From: Rhodospirillaceae bacterium
Lineage (GTDB): Bacteria; Pseudomonadota; Alphaproteobacteria; Rhodospirillales; Rhodospirillaceae
Length of the DNA stretch: 64,000 nucleotides
Assembly: GCA_028822445.1 (NCBI GenBank)
Contig: JAPKDQ010000002.1
Location: 1 to 64,000, forward strand
Reading direction: 5' to 3'
Shown here in pieces: positions 38,321-47,490 of the stretch. A model generated the notes under the pieces. That model searched no databases. It was not told where the DNA came from and saw only the letters and a list, made by a program, of their open reading frames with translations. The number at the start of each line of letters is the position of its first letter. Position 1 is the first letter of the stretch. A program made the translations under genes and the position numbers.

Positions 38321-40564
38321 TTAATAGAAACTATAGGGGTCCACATCAACCTGAATGCGCACCGATGAAGAGACCTTTACAGAGTCTAACCAGGCCCTGA
38401 CGAAAGGTTGTAGGAGCCGGTTGCGTGGCCCCTTAATAAGAAAGCGGTGGCGATGGCGGCCCCGGAGTAAAGCCATTGAGGCGGGTGCTGGCCCCAGCAC
38501 CTCGATTCCGGGGGCTGGGGGCACAGCTCGCGCCAAGTCTCTGCCGGCCTGACGCACCGCGTCTTCATTCGGTCCGGAGAGGATTAGAGAGACCAGACGG
38601 CCGAAGGGGGGCATCCCTAAGCCCCGACGCCCATCCGCTTCCGTCTCAAGAAAAGCCTTGGAATCCGACTCTACAAGAGCCTTCAGAACGGGATGGTTGG
38701 GGTCATGGGTCTGCAGGAAAACCCGCCCATTTTTGGTCGCTCGTCCCGCCCGGCCAGAAACCTGATTTAAAAGTTGATGGGTCCGCTCACCAGCGCGCAG
38801 ATCCCAGCTAGACAACCCGAGATCAGCGTCGACGACGCCGACGAGCGTCAGGCCTGGAAAGTGGTGGCCTTTGGCCAGAACCTGAGTGCCAACCATGATA
38901 TCGATTTTCTGGCGCTCGACCGCATCCACCAGCGCTGCCATAGCTGAAGGACTTTCCAACGTATCACTAGCAACAGCAACCACCTTCGCTTGTGGCCATC
39001 GAGCGGTGGCCTCTTCAGCCACACGTTCAATCCCAGGACCACAAGGCACAAAAGAATCTTCCTTGCTGCAGGACGGGCAGGCATCGGGGCGGGGCGCCAC
39101 AAAGCCGCAGTGATGACATTGCAGACGCTTAACCAGTCGGTGCTCAACCAGCCAGGCCGTGCAGCTTGGACAATGCAGCCGATGCCCGCAAGTTGAGCAA
39201 AGCGTCAGCGGCGCATAACCACGCCGGTTTAGAAACAAAAGAGCCTGATCACCGGCTGCCAATGTTTCGTCGACCGCCTCAACCAGCGGCGGAGCCAACC
39301 AAGACCGACCCCAGGGGCCTTTCTGCGGAGGCGTGCGCAGCATGTTGATCAACGATACGTCTGGCATCACCGCACCACCGACACGCTCATCAAGGCGGAC
39401 ATGCTGGTATCGTCCAGACTGGGCGTTCAAGATCGACTCTAGGGACGGCGTAGCCGAGGCCAGCACTATCGGGATTCCCCCTTCCCGCGCCCGGACCACC
39501 GCCATGTCCCTGGCGTGATAAATGACACCCTCTTCCTGTTTGAAACCACCGTCATGCTCTTCATCCACAACAATCAGACCAAGGTCGGAAAACGGAAGAA
39601 ATAAAGCAGACCGTGCGCCGACGACCACAGGCGCCTCGCCTGTCGCAACTGCACGCCACGTTTCACGCCGGACCTTGCCGGTCACGTCGGAATGCCACAC
39701 TGCTGGCTCAACACCAAAGCGAGCCCGAAAACGATCAAGCCATTGGCTAGTAAGCGATATCTCCGGCACAAGAACGAGCACCTGGCGCTTTACTCTAAGA
39801 GCAGCCGCGATAGGTTCGAAGTACACTTCTGTTTTTCCGGAGCCGGTCACGCCTTCTAATAAGGACACGGAAAAACCATGACCGACAGCCGATGACAATT
39901 CTGCCGCCGCTGCCTTTTGATCTGGCTCTAATGCGAGCCCTGGTTGATCTGGATTCGGGCTAGAAAAAAGCGGCTTAGGCGCAGCCAGGGTGACGTGTAT
40001 GACCCCTGCGTCGACCAACCCCTTCACAACCGAAGCGCTTACCCCTGCTGTTTTGGCCAACAGCGCCGCTCCAATAAACGTGGTGTCGCCAAGGGCAGAC
40101 AACACCTTGTCGCGCGCGGCGGTGACCTTCAGGCCCGTCGGCTCCGGCTTGGCGCGAGACAGATGGGTTTCGGGCGCCTGTGGTTTGAGCCCCTTAGCAG
40201 AGCGCACCGCCATGCGCAGAACAACACCCCTGGGCTGAATAGTATAGTTCGCAACCCAATCGATAAAGGACAACAACGCGCGCGGCAATCTCGGCAAATC
40301 AAGGCGGTGGGCGACGTCTTTGATTTTCGCCTCGGCCAAATCGCCGGCGCCAGCGCTCCAAACCACTCCGATATCATAGCGCCGCCCGAGGGGCACCTCA
40401 ACTAGGTCACCCACTGACACGGTAAGGCCTTCTGGCACGCGATAGTCGTAGGCGCCCTCAACGGGCAACTGCAGTAATACCGCCACACGGTCGCCAGGAC
40501 CGAACGAGACTGGTATATCCTCTGACAGAGAGTTTGGAACGGATGGGGGGCTTGATTGGATCAT
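38321..40564 (-). CDS. priA: primosomal protein N' (replication restart helicase PriA)
   Basis: A 747-residue helicase that reloads the replisome at stalled forks. An N-terminal 3'-DNA-binding domain ([20 protein letters not shown]) leads to Walker [15 protein letters not shown], the DEEH box [12 protein letters not shown], a zinc-binding insert with paired Cys ([22 protein letters not shown]), and helicase motifs [39 protein letters not shown] 40564 is near the divergent transaldolase gene, leaving 63 bases between them. Confidence 0.97.
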   Translation of the reverse strand: MIQSSPPSVPNSLSEDIPVSFGPGDRVAVLLQLPVEGAYDYRVPEGLTVSVGDLVEVPLGRRYDIGVVWSAGAGDLAEAKIKDVAHRLDLPRLPRALLSFIDWVANYTIQPRGVVLRMAVRSAKGLKPQAPETHLSRAKPEPTGLKVTAARDKVLSALGDTTFIGAALLAKTAGVSASVVKGLVDAGVIHVTLAAPKPLFSSPNPDQPGLALEPDQKAAAAELSSAVGHGFSVSLLEGVTGSGKTEVYFEPIAAALRVKRQVLVLVPEISLTSQWLDRFRARFGVEPAVWHSDVTGKVRRETWRAVATGEAPVVVGARSALFLPFSDLGLIVVDEEHDGGFKQEEGVIYHARDMAVVRAREGGIPIVLASATPSLESILNAQSGRYQHVRLDERVGGAVMPDVSLINMLRTPPQKGPWGRSWLAPPLVEAVDETLAAGDQALLFLNRRGYAPLTLCSTCGHRLHCPSCTAWLVEHRLVKRLQCHHCGFVAPRPDACPSCSKEDSFVPCGPGIERVAEEATARWPQAKVVAVASDTLESPSAMAALVDAVERQKIDIMVGTQVLAKGHHFPGLTLVGVVDADLGLSSWDLRAGERTHQLLNQVSGRAGRATKNGRVFLQTHDPNHPVLKALVESDSKAFLETEADGRRGLGMPPFGRLVSLILSGPNEDAVRQAGRDLARAVPPAPGIEVLGPAPASMALLRGRHRHRFLIKGPRNRLLQPFVRAWLDSVKVSSSVRIQVDVDPYSFY

Positions 40565-40627
40565 GGTGTCCTGTTCATATCATACCGAGCAGCAATTCAG
40601 GACATAGGGATCGATTTAGGAACCGCC

Positions 40628-41287
40628 ATGAAATTTTTTATCGACACGACAGACATCGCAGAAATCAAAGATTTGGCCTCAACCGGCATGGTGGATGGGG
40701 TCACGACCAACCCCTCGTTGGCCGCAGCTTCAGGTAAATCATTCCTCGATCTAATTTCTGAAATTTGTGATGTGGTTGATGGGCCAGTTAGCGCAGAAGT
40801 CACCGGGACTGACTTTGACACCATGATGAAAGAATCTGCGGTGCTGCGAGATATCGCGCCCAACGTCACAATCAAAGTGCCTTTGATTCCCGACGGCTTA
40901 AAATGCTGCAAAGCGCTTAGCGACGACGGTGTGATGGTCAACGTCACACTCTGTTTCTCTGCCACCCAAGCGCTGCTCGCAGCCAAAGCAGGGGCGACCT
41001 TCATCTCTCCCTTCGTCGGACGCCTAGATGACATCGGCACCGACGGCATGGGCTTAATCGACGACATCTGTGGCATCTATGCCAACTACGGTTTCGATAC
41101 GGAAGTCCTTGTCGCCTCCATTCGTCACCCAATGCATATTCTTGAAGCCGCCCGCATGGGCGCACACGTGGCAACGATGCCACCAAAGACGTTGCGCCAA
41201 CTCTACAAGCACCCACTTACGGACAAAGGCTTACAGTCATTCATGGACGATTGGGCTAAGTCTGGCCAGTCGATTCTAGGCAGCTAA
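40628..41287 (+). CDS. transaldolase / fructose-6-phosphate aldolase-like protein
   Basis: A 219-residue short (type 3B) transaldolase-family protein from ATG 40628, with AGGAA seven bases upstream. [33 protein letters not shown], the Schiff-base Lys in [32 protein letters not shown] and [20 protein letters not shown] match the family. It could be a pentose-phosphate transaldolase or an F6P aldolase; the short-type sequence does not decide. It heads fsa-DUF484-xerC. Confidence 0.94.
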   Translation: MKFFIDTTDIAEIKDLASTGMVDGVTTNPSLAAASGKSFLDLISEICDVVDGPVSAEVTGTDFDTMMKESAVLRDIAPNVTIKVPLIPDGLKCCKALSDDGVMVNVTLCFSATQALLAAKAGATFISPFVGRLDDIGTDGMGLIDDICGIYANYGFDTEVLVASIRHPMHILEAARMGAHVATMPPKTLRQLYKHPLTDKGLQSFMDDWAKSGQSILGS

Positions 41288-41290
41288 GTC

Positions 41291-42019
41291 GTGACAGAGA
41301 AGACTAAAGATAAGTCCACTAGGGAGAAGTCAGAACCGACAGAACTTGAGGTTATAAAGTACCTTGAGGCGCATCCAAAATTACTTTTGGACAATCCAAA
41401 GCTCCTGTCAGAAACCCCACCCGATCGACGTTTTAATTCGGAAACGGTGGTAGACATGCAGCGCTTTGTGGTTAAGCGCTTACGTCTTCAAGTCGATGAA
41501 CTGAAAGCATCTAGCAACCACCTTGTGACGACAACACGTGATAATATGTCAATCCTAGAACGAACCCACAACTGCGCGCTCGCGGTTCTCAACGCCAAAG
41601 ACTTTCACGCATTAAGTGCTGTGCTGTCGGAGGACATTCCGTTATTCCTCGGTCTTGATGCCGCCGCGATTGGCATCGAAGTGAGCCCAGAAGAGAGCTC
41701 CATGTTGCCAGCAGGTGCGGATGCAGCCTTGCGATTACTAACGCCTGGTACAGTCGATATTCTAATTGGTACAGACGCCCCCACCCGGCTACGCGCGAAG
41801 ACCGACGGTGGCACGGCACTCTACGGCGCAGCAGAAGGGTTGGTCACCTCAGACGCTCTGGTGCGGCTGACACCGACAGATACAATGCCCGTTGGTGTGT
41901 TCGCGGTTGGAAGTCGCGACGAGGGGTGCTTCTCACAAGATCAGGGCACGGAGTTGCTTGGTTTCTTAGCGGAAGTCGTGAGCTACGCCGTGGCACGCTG
42001 GTGGCCAACCCAAGCTTAG
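41291..42019 (+). CDS. DUF484 family protein
   Basis: A 242-residue protein from GTG 41291, three bases after the transaldolase-like gene. EVIKYLEAHPKLLLDNPKLL opens the DUF484 helical region, followed by a coiled coil and a GAF-like C-terminal part (LDAAAIGIEVSP, VFAVGSRDEGCFSQDQGTEL). DUF484 genes usually sit just before xerC, as here. Function unknown. Confidence 0.9.
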   Translation: MTEKTKDKSTREKSEPTELEVIKYLEAHPKLLLDNPKLLSETPPDRRFNSETVVDMQRFVVKRLRLQVDELKASSNHLVTTTRDNMSILERTHNCALAVLNAKDFHALSAVLSEDIPLFLGLDAAAIGIEVSPEESSMLPAGADAALRLLTPGTVDILIGTDAPTRLRAKTDGGTALYGAAEGLVTSDALVRLTPTDTMPVGVFAVGSRDEGCFSQDQGTELLGFLAEVVSYAVARWWPTQA

Positions 42020-42960
42020 TCACCTTCTCCGTCGCACAGGATGTGACGGATGCAATCGCAGACTGGAACCGTTGGCTGGTAAGCGAACGCCGCGCTTCGG
42101 AACACACCATAGATGCCTATCGACGTGACCTCTCGGCCTTTTTCACATTCCTAAATGAACACCTAGGCAACGCACCAAGACTAAAAGACCTGCAGGACTT
42201 AAAGCCTCCGGATTTTCGTAGCTACTTAGCTCGGCGCTCTGCCGAAGGCTTGGCGCGCACATCAATTGCGCGTGCCATGAGCACGTTACGCAACTTTTTC
42301 CGGTTCCTTGATCGCACGGGGAAAGTCCACAACCCCTCGATCGATTCGGTGCGCACCCCAAAGACACCGAGCAGTATTCCAAAAGCCCTGACCCCAGACG
42401 ATGCCATCGCCGCCGTTAAAGCCGCGGGTGAAATGCAAAATGAACCCTGGCTGGCAAACCGGGATGTCGCGATCATGTTGCTGCTCTACGGCTGCGGACT
42501 TCGCATTGGCGAAGCGCTTGGGCTCAACGGAAAAGACATGAGCCCTGCCAGTAGCAAAGACGGCACGCTGCGAGTTATCGGCAAGGGCAACAAAGAACGG
42601 ATCGTTCCCGTGTTGCCGGTGATCTCAGGAGCCATTTCAACCTACCGCAAGAGTTGCCCACACGCGATCACAGCAGAGACGCCGCTATTTTTCGGTAGTC
42701 GGGGCGCCCGGCTAAACGCCGGCGTAGTACAACGGCAAGTGCGCAAAGTGCGCGCGCTGCTAGGCTTAAATGACAGCGCCACGCCACACGCCTTTCGTCA
42801 CAGCTTTGCAACACACCTACTAGCAAAAGGCGGCGACCTCAGAACAATACAAGAATTGTTAGGGCATGCGTCTCTTTCAACAACGCAACGTTATACCGCC
42901 GTTGATGAAGAGCGGTTATGGACGGTGTACGAAGACGCACACCCTCGCGCGCGGAAGTAG
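42001..42960 (+). CDS. xerC: tyrosine recombinase XerC
   Basis: XerC with XerD resolves chromosome dimers at dif. From GTG 42001 it has 319 residues: an N-terminal core-binding domain (WNRWLVSERRASEHTIDAYR) and a catalytic domain with Arg in GCGLRIGEALGL, Lys in GKGNKERIVPV, HAFRHSFATHLL, LGHASLSTTQRYT (His and the Tyr nucleophile). The start overlaps DUF484 by 19 bases; no later ATG keeps the N-terminal helix. Its place and partners point to the housekeeping enzyme, not a mobile integrase. Confidence 0.94.
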   Translation: MANPSLVTFSVAQDVTDAIADWNRWLVSERRASEHTIDAYRRDLSAFFTFLNEHLGNAPRLKDLQDLKPPDFRSYLARRSAEGLARTSIARAMSTLRNFFRFLDRTGKVHNPSIDSVRTPKTPSSIPKALTPDDAIAAVKAAGEMQNEPWLANRDVAIMLLLYGCGLRIGEALGLNGKDMSPASSKDGTLRVIGKGNKERIVPVLPVISGAISTYRKSCPHAITAETPLFFGSRGARLNAGVVQRQVRKVRALLGLNDSATPHAFRHSFATHLLAKGGDLRTIQELLGHASLSTTQRYTAVDEERLWTVYEDAHPRARK

Positions 42961-43076
42961 GCTTTAACCTCAGGGGCGCAAACTCTTTGGATTGGGGGTG
43001 GGCTCCAAAGAACGCAACGACTACACCATCTGCATCATACGTGTAGCAGGCGTAATGGTTAATCTGCCTGATATCC

Positions 43077-43862
43077 TTACCGCCAGGGTCCTTTCGGACC
43101 AGATGGCGGAACGCTGCCGCCGCCTCGCCGCGCACTCGCGCGGCGGGTTTCGACGGCAAAGGCGCGCGATGCTCGTTTACCGAAAACCGGCACGCCTGGT
43201 TTTCTCATTTTGAAGATCAAAATGAGGCCAGCAAGAAAACCTCCGATATGGGCTAAAAATGCGACGCCGGGCTTGCCCATATCAGCGCCAGCCTGACTAA
43301 CCAGCTGGCCGAGGAACCAAAAGCCCAACACGATCCAAGCAGGAACATTTATAACGGTAATAAAAATAATCAACCACATAAGAACTTTTATATTCGCCCG
43401 GGGGTGCAAAATGAGGTATGCGCCGAGCACACCTGCAACAGCACCAGATGCGCCAACCATAGGTATGGTCGACCCTGGTGCGGCAACGCTCTGAGTCAAA
43501 GCGGCAATCACGCCACACCCGACATAGAACAGCAGGAAGCGACCACTACCCATAGACGCCTCAACATTGTCGCCAAAGATCCAAAGGTAGAGCATGTTGC
43601 CGCCCAGATGAAGCCAGCCGCCATGGAAGAACATGTACGAGACCATGGTCATCCAAGCCGGTAAAGGTGTGATGATGGGGTCGAGTTCCGCTGTGCCAAA
43701 CAGATCTGCTGGAATAATCCCGTAGGACAATACTGCTAGCTGCGCCGAGCGCCCATCAAGGCCGCTCTGCCAGAAAAAAACGACAACGCAGAGGGCCATC
43801 AGACCCCACGTAACAACGGGCATGGTATTGTGAGGGTTATCATCGCGTATGGGTAAAAACAT
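43077..43862 (-). CDS. rhomboid family intramembrane serine protease
   Basis: A 261-residue protein with about six membrane segments. The rhomboid signatures are present: MFFHGGWLHLGGNMLYLWIF, the nucleophile in VGASGAVAGVLGAY (Ser 139) and its partner in LAHIGGFLAGL (His 205). The basic C-terminus is cytosolic. It converges with xerC and has a short perfect stem GGTCC-GAAA-GGACC close to its 3' end. Confidence 0.94.
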   Translation of the reverse strand: MFLPIRDDNPHNTMPVVTWGLMALCVVVFFWQSGLDGRSAQLAVLSYGIIPADLFGTAELDPIITPLPAWMTMVSYMFFHGGWLHLGGNMLYLWIFGDNVEASMGSGRFLLFYVGCGVIAALTQSVAAPGSTIPMVGASGAVAGVLGAYLILHPRANIKVLMWLIIFITVINVPAWIVLGFWFLGQLVSQAGADMGKPGVAFLAHIGGFLAGLILIFKMRKPGVPVFGKRASRAFAVETRRASARRGGGSVPPSGPKGPWR

Positions 43863-43980
43863 GTCACTAGCCTAGAGCGCTTTTGATAGGGAAACCCAAA
43901 CCTGGTATTTGCAAACCGTCACGTAACCTCAAAACCTCACCCTTCAAGGGTAGCTCTATTTAAGAGACAAAGCCTGCTAT

Positions 43981-45228
43981 TTATTCTATCGCCCCCGCTT
44001 CCCGCACCATGTTGATTAATGACGCATTCATCAGAAACGCTTTGTGGCGTTTTGGGTCTTCAGCAGTTTTACGCATTTCTTCAAAGCGAGCCGCAGCTTT
44101 TTCTGGATCTTTGGCCTGGAGGGTTTCTTTATTTTGAATAGATTGCGTTTGCACATATTTCTGCGCCAATGGGCGGCGTTGCCGGTCGTACTTTGCGAAC
44201 AGGGTTTGATCGTCTGTGATCTCATCACGCCAGATTTGGCCCATCTTCTCGGCTAGGTTGAGACCATCGGCAATGCCCGAGTTCATACCCATTCCGCCAA
44301 GAGGGTTATTAATATGTCCAGCATCACCCGCCAGCATGATTCGGTTTTTATGAAAACTCTCGGCCACCCGCTGATGCACGGAGTACAGGTTGCTGTGCAC
44401 TATCTCTAAGTCTTTAGCGTACGGGAAACAGGTGTTGATCATATTGCGGATGTAGGGTTCGGACGTGACCACATCATCGGGGTCGTCGGTGATAATGGGA
44501 AACAGATTGCGCCACATACCGTTTTTGTTGTCTGGACCTTCTGGTCCTGGGATTTTAAATACCGAGCACCACTGCCCTGGATCTGCTAGATAATTGCGGT
44601 AGCGGTAGTCATCCGCCGCTTCGTAATCAAAGTAGGACGCAACAATAATGAAGCGTTCTTCCCACGTGAAGCCAGGAAAGCTAATGCCTTGGGATTTACG
44701 CACGGTGGACCGGCCACCATCACAGCCGATGACATAGCGGCCACGCCAGGTCTTCTTTTCACCGTCTGGGGCTTTAGTGACGACCCCAGCATGGTCGGCT
44801 TCGTTGACAACCTCCATCACTGTATGTTCGCGGTGAAATTCAAAGTGCGGGAATTTCTCCGCAGCGGCCAACGCAATCGCAACCGTCTTATGTTGTTCTA
44901 ACTGCACCGCATAAGGGTGATTGCTTTCATCGGCCAGACGCCCGAAATCAAACTCGGCAAAGACTTCGTTGGTCGTGCGGTAGCGGTATTGAAAATAGCG
45001 GGCGGTTAACCCGTGCTCGATGATGGCATCGGTTAGCCCCACCGAGTCCAACAGATCAAGCGTGGAGGAATGGGTGGTTGCGGCCCTGTGGGCGGTTGGC
45101 GTTTCTGCCAGGGCATCAAGCACCACCACGGGTATATCCAACTGCGCTAAGCGCAGGGCGGTAATCATCCCGACAGGCCCGCCGCCAACGATAATGATGC
45201 AATCATTTTTTTGATTTAGTGTCGGCAT
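43981..45228 (-). CDS. FAD-dependent monooxygenase (aromatic hydroxylase type, PF01494)
   Basis: A 415-residue flavoprotein monooxygenase from ATG 45228 (AGGA upstream). The FAD site CIIIVGGGPVGMITALRLAQ, the DG motif GCDGGRSTVRKSQG and the GD motif RIMLAGDAGHINNPLGGMGM followed by NSGIADGLNLAEK are class A hydroxylase hallmarks. It resembles MhpA/PheA-like enzymes, which hydroxylate phenolic rings with NAD(P)H and O2, but lacks their C-terminal thioredoxin-like domain. It ends the cluster, seven bases after the aldehyde dehydrogenase gene, so the two should be co-expressed. The substrate is unknown. Confidence 0.9.
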   Translation of the reverse strand: MPTLNQKNDCIIIVGGGPVGMITALRLAQLDIPVVVLDALAETPTAHRAATTHSSTLDLLDSVGLTDAIIEHGLTARYFQYRYRTTNEVFAEFDFGRLADESNHPYAVQLEQHKTVAIALAAAEKFPHFEFHREHTVMEVVNEADHAGVVTKAPDGEKKTWRGRYVIGCDGGRSTVRKSQGISFPGFTWEERFIIVASYFDYEAADDYRYRNYLADPGQWCSVFKIPGPEGPDNKNGMWRNLFPIITDDPDDVVTSEPYIRNMINTCFPYAKDLEIVHSNLYSVHQRVAESFHKNRIMLAGDAGHINNPLGGMGMNSGIADGLNLAEKMGQIWRDEITDDQTLFAKYDRQRRPLAQKYVQTQSIQNKETLQAKDPEKAAARFEEMRKTAEDPKRHKAFLMNASLINMVREAGAIE

Positions 45229-45235
45229 AAAGATC

Positions 45236-46690
45236 CTAGGACAACAACACGTTAACGGTTTTGGTGCGAGTATAGCTGAGCAGTTCATCTAGCGCTTCTT
45301 CGCCGCCCAGGCCTGAGTTTTTCATACCCCCAAAGGGCAGGCCAATATAATGCTGGGCGACGCCATTGATCCAGACGTAGCCGCTCTCCACCTCTTGCGC
45401 CGTCTTCATGGCGTCTTGCAGATTATTGGTATAAATTGCGGCAGTCAGGCCGTAATCAGTGGCGTTGGCCATCCGCACAGCCTCTTCCCGAGTAGACCAC
45501 TTGAGCATGGAGACCACGGGGCCGAAAATTTCTTCGCGCGCGACCTCCATATCCATGGTGACATCGGCAAAAACGGTGGGGCACAACCAATAGCCGCGCT
45601 TGAATTGCTCGCCTTCGGGCCGGGCTCCGCCTGCAACTAGTTTGGCGCCACCGCGCTTTCCAGCCTCAACAAATTTAAGCACGTTATTGTAATGACGTTC
45701 TGAGTTCACCGGCCCCATTTCTGAGGTGGGGTCAAGAGGGTCACCCAGGCGCACGGCATCGGTGCGGGCAGCGACGCGCTCGACCAGTTCGTCATAGACA
45801 CTCTCATGAGCCAAGATGCGACTTGTAGAGCCACAGGACTGCCCGGCCCAAGAGAAGTTCATCCCGGCGATGGAGGCCTCCTCAACCTTATCCAAATCCG
45901 CATCGGGGAATACAATGAGCGGGTTCTTACCGCCCAGTTCCAGAGAAACATGCTTAACGCTGACCTCTGCCGCCGCTCGTTGAATAGCTAATCCGGTCGG
46001 TACCGAGCCGGTGAAGCCAATACGATGAATATCAGGGTTTCGCACCAGAGCATCGCCTGCCGGCATGCCAAACCCAGAGATGATGTTGACCACGCCGGCC
46101 GGTAAAACCTCGCGACAACACTCAGCCAATATCGATCCAGTGAGCGGGCTAGTCTCCGGTGTCTTAATCACCACCGTGTTGCCTGCAGTAAGGGGCGATG
46201 CCAAATGCGCACCTGCAAACATAAACGGATGATTGAACGGCACGATGCGCGCCACCACACCAAAGGGTTCGCGCAAAGAGAAGTGGATGTTGCCCGGGGA
46301 CGCTGGCACGGTATCACCCTTCATCTCAGTGGCGAGTCCAGCAAAGTATTCCAGATAGGCCGCTGCGATTTGAACATCGGCACCCAACTTAGCTACGGTG
46401 TTGCCGGTGTCGGTCGCCTCCATGGTGAGGACGTCTTCGGCGCGCTCGCGAAACTTTGCCGCCAGCGCGCGCAATAAAGCACCCCGTTCAAAAATAGACT
46501 TGGCCGCCCAAGCCGGTTGTGCTGCCTTCGCGGCAGAAACAGCGGCCCTGACATCTACCGCCGTGGCAGCTGGAACACGGCCAACCGGCTCTTCATTGGC
46601 AGGGTTTAGGGTGGTAACCCATTCCCCACCTTCGCTAGAGACCATCTGGCCGTTAATCAGCATTGGGCGGTCACCAAAAGTCTCTGTCAT
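45236..46690 (-). CDS. NAD(P)-dependent aldehyde dehydrogenase
   Basis: A 484-residue ALDH superfamily enzyme. Catalytic residues are visible: Asn 153 in PFNHPF, Glu 251 in VSLELGGKNPLIV and Cys 286 in GQSCGSTSR. Coenzyme-site FTGSVPTGLAIQ and the C-terminal PFGGMKNSGLGGEEALDELL are typical. It is closest in character to betaine/aromatic aldehyde dehydrogenases. It would turn an aldehyde formed in the pathway into a carboxylic acid, a natural substrate for the AMP-forming ligase encoded upstream. A likely terminator lies ahead of it, so this gene and the monooxygenase may have their own promoter. Confidence 0.95.
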   Translation of the reverse strand: MTETFGDRPMLINGQMVSSEGGEWVTTLNPANEEPVGRVPAATAVDVRAAVSAAKAAQPAWAAKSIFERGALLRALAAKFRERAEDVLTMEATDTGNTVAKLGADVQIAAAYLEYFAGLATEMKGDTVPASPGNIHFSLREPFGVVARIVPFNHPFMFAGAHLASPLTAGNTVVIKTPETSPLTGSILAECCREVLPAGVVNIISGFGMPAGDALVRNPDIHRIGFTGSVPTGLAIQRAAAEVSVKHVSLELGGKNPLIVFPDADLDKVEEASIAGMNFSWAGQSCGSTSRILAHESVYDELVERVAARTDAVRLGDPLDPTSEMGPVNSERHYNNVLKFVEAGKRGGAKLVAGGARPEGEQFKRGYWLCPTVFADVTMDMEVAREEIFGPVVSMLKWSTREEAVRMANATDYGLTAAIYTNNLQDAMKTAQEVESGYVWINGVAQHYIGLPFGGMKNSGLGGEEALDELLSYTRTKTVNVLLS

Positions 46691-46791
46691 AGATGTATGC
46701 CTCTAGGTGTTCTGTTGACGCACTTTACTCAGACTACCGCAGAACCCAATGGAGCATCGAAAGGCGTCCGCTGCGCGGTATTGAGGTTAGG

Positions 46792-46820
46792 AAAAAAGGC
46801 GTTGGGATAGAAAATCCCAA
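46792..46820 (-). terminator. rho-independent terminator-like hairpin inside the catabolic cluster
   Basis: On the minus strand TTGGGAT-TTTCT-ATCCCAA forms a seven-pair stem with a five-base loop (46820-46802), followed after CGCC by TTTTTT (46797-46792). It lies 25 bases after the 2H-phosphoesterase-like gene and 102 before the aldehyde dehydrogenase start. The four-base gap before the T run makes it imperfect. Confidence 0.55.
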
Positions 46821-46844
46821 GTGCACTAAAATGCGAATACCGCC

Positions 46845-47483
46845 TCACCCCGCCAATTCAAACCTCGCAATATCTTTGCATTGCAAGGATGGGTAAATCT
46901 CTTCCTGACACAGAACCAGGTTTTCAATGGCCCAATCAGTTTGCGGAACAGTGTGGCGCCCGACCATATCGGCGATTTTTGATATCGTCATGACGTCTGT
47001 AAACCGAAACAGCGTGACGTGGGTGAAGTCGATGGTCTCCACAATCACATCCCTAAACATCGGACACCCGTTGACCGTGTCACGGAGCGCATCTAGCACG
47101 GGCGACGGGTTAAAAAGGATGACGATGGCACCGGGGTGAACCTCAAGCCCTGCGCAGGTCAGCTTAAAGGCCGAGGATTCGGCGGCTAGACACGCAAGGT
47201 CTTGGACCCCCGCGTCTAAGTTGCTCGCCCACCATTGCCGCACGTCGAAATCGTATGTGCCTCGGGCCCAGATGAGCGGCGCTATCGTTAAGTGCAGGGA
47301 GTCCAAAGGACAGGCAAACACACCTCCCGGTAGGTCGGCAGCAAGCGTGGATTGCATCGCCGCGACCTTCTGACGGAAGTCTCCGGCGGGCCGAGCAATG
47401 AAGTTCAAGGCGAATGTGAACTGACCGATCTGTTGATCGACCACCGTCATCGCTTTTGGCTGATCTCCATCTAACGACGACAT
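46845..47483 (-). CDS. 2H phosphoesterase-like (2'-5' RNA ligase superfamily) protein
   Basis: A 212-residue protein with the two diagnostic HxT motifs of the 2H superfamily: SLHLTIAPL (His 64, Thr 66) and THVTLFRF (His 155, Thr 157), spaced about 90 residues apart in a two-lobed layout. Members hydrolyse or ligate 2',3'-cyclic or 2'-5' phosphodiester bonds; a few act on small nucleotides. It starts seven bases after the GlcD-like gene and ends the upstream part of the operon. Why such an enzyme sits in a catabolic cluster is unclear. The family call is from motifs only. Confidence 0.7.
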   Translation of the reverse strand: MSSLDGDQPKAMTVVDQQIGQFTFALNFIARPAGDFRQKVAAMQSTLAADLPGGVFACPLDSLHLTIAPLIWARGTYDFDVRQWWASNLDAGVQDLACLAAESSAFKLTCAGLEVHPGAIVILFNPSPVLDALRDTVNGCPMFRDVIVETIDFTHVTLFRFTDVMTISKIADMVGRHTVPQTDWAIENLVLCQEEIYPSLQCKDIARFELAG

Positions 47484-47490
47484 CGACGAC

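Noticed and set aside
39944-40405. 153-residue plus-strand frame opposite priA
   Set aside because: Arg/Gln-rich antisense shadow of the PriA N-terminal domain.
42001-42960. Phage-type or mobile integrase
   Set aside because: Position after DUF484 and length fit housekeeping XerC; no attachment repeats or phage genes are nearby.
43086-43099. Hairpin GGTCC-TTTC-GGACC as a terminator
   Set aside because: It lies inside the rhomboid coding end and no T run follows on either strand.
42839-43159. 106-residue minus-strand frame across the xerC and rhomboid ends
   Set aside because: Overlaps the ends of two real genes in other frames and has no motif.
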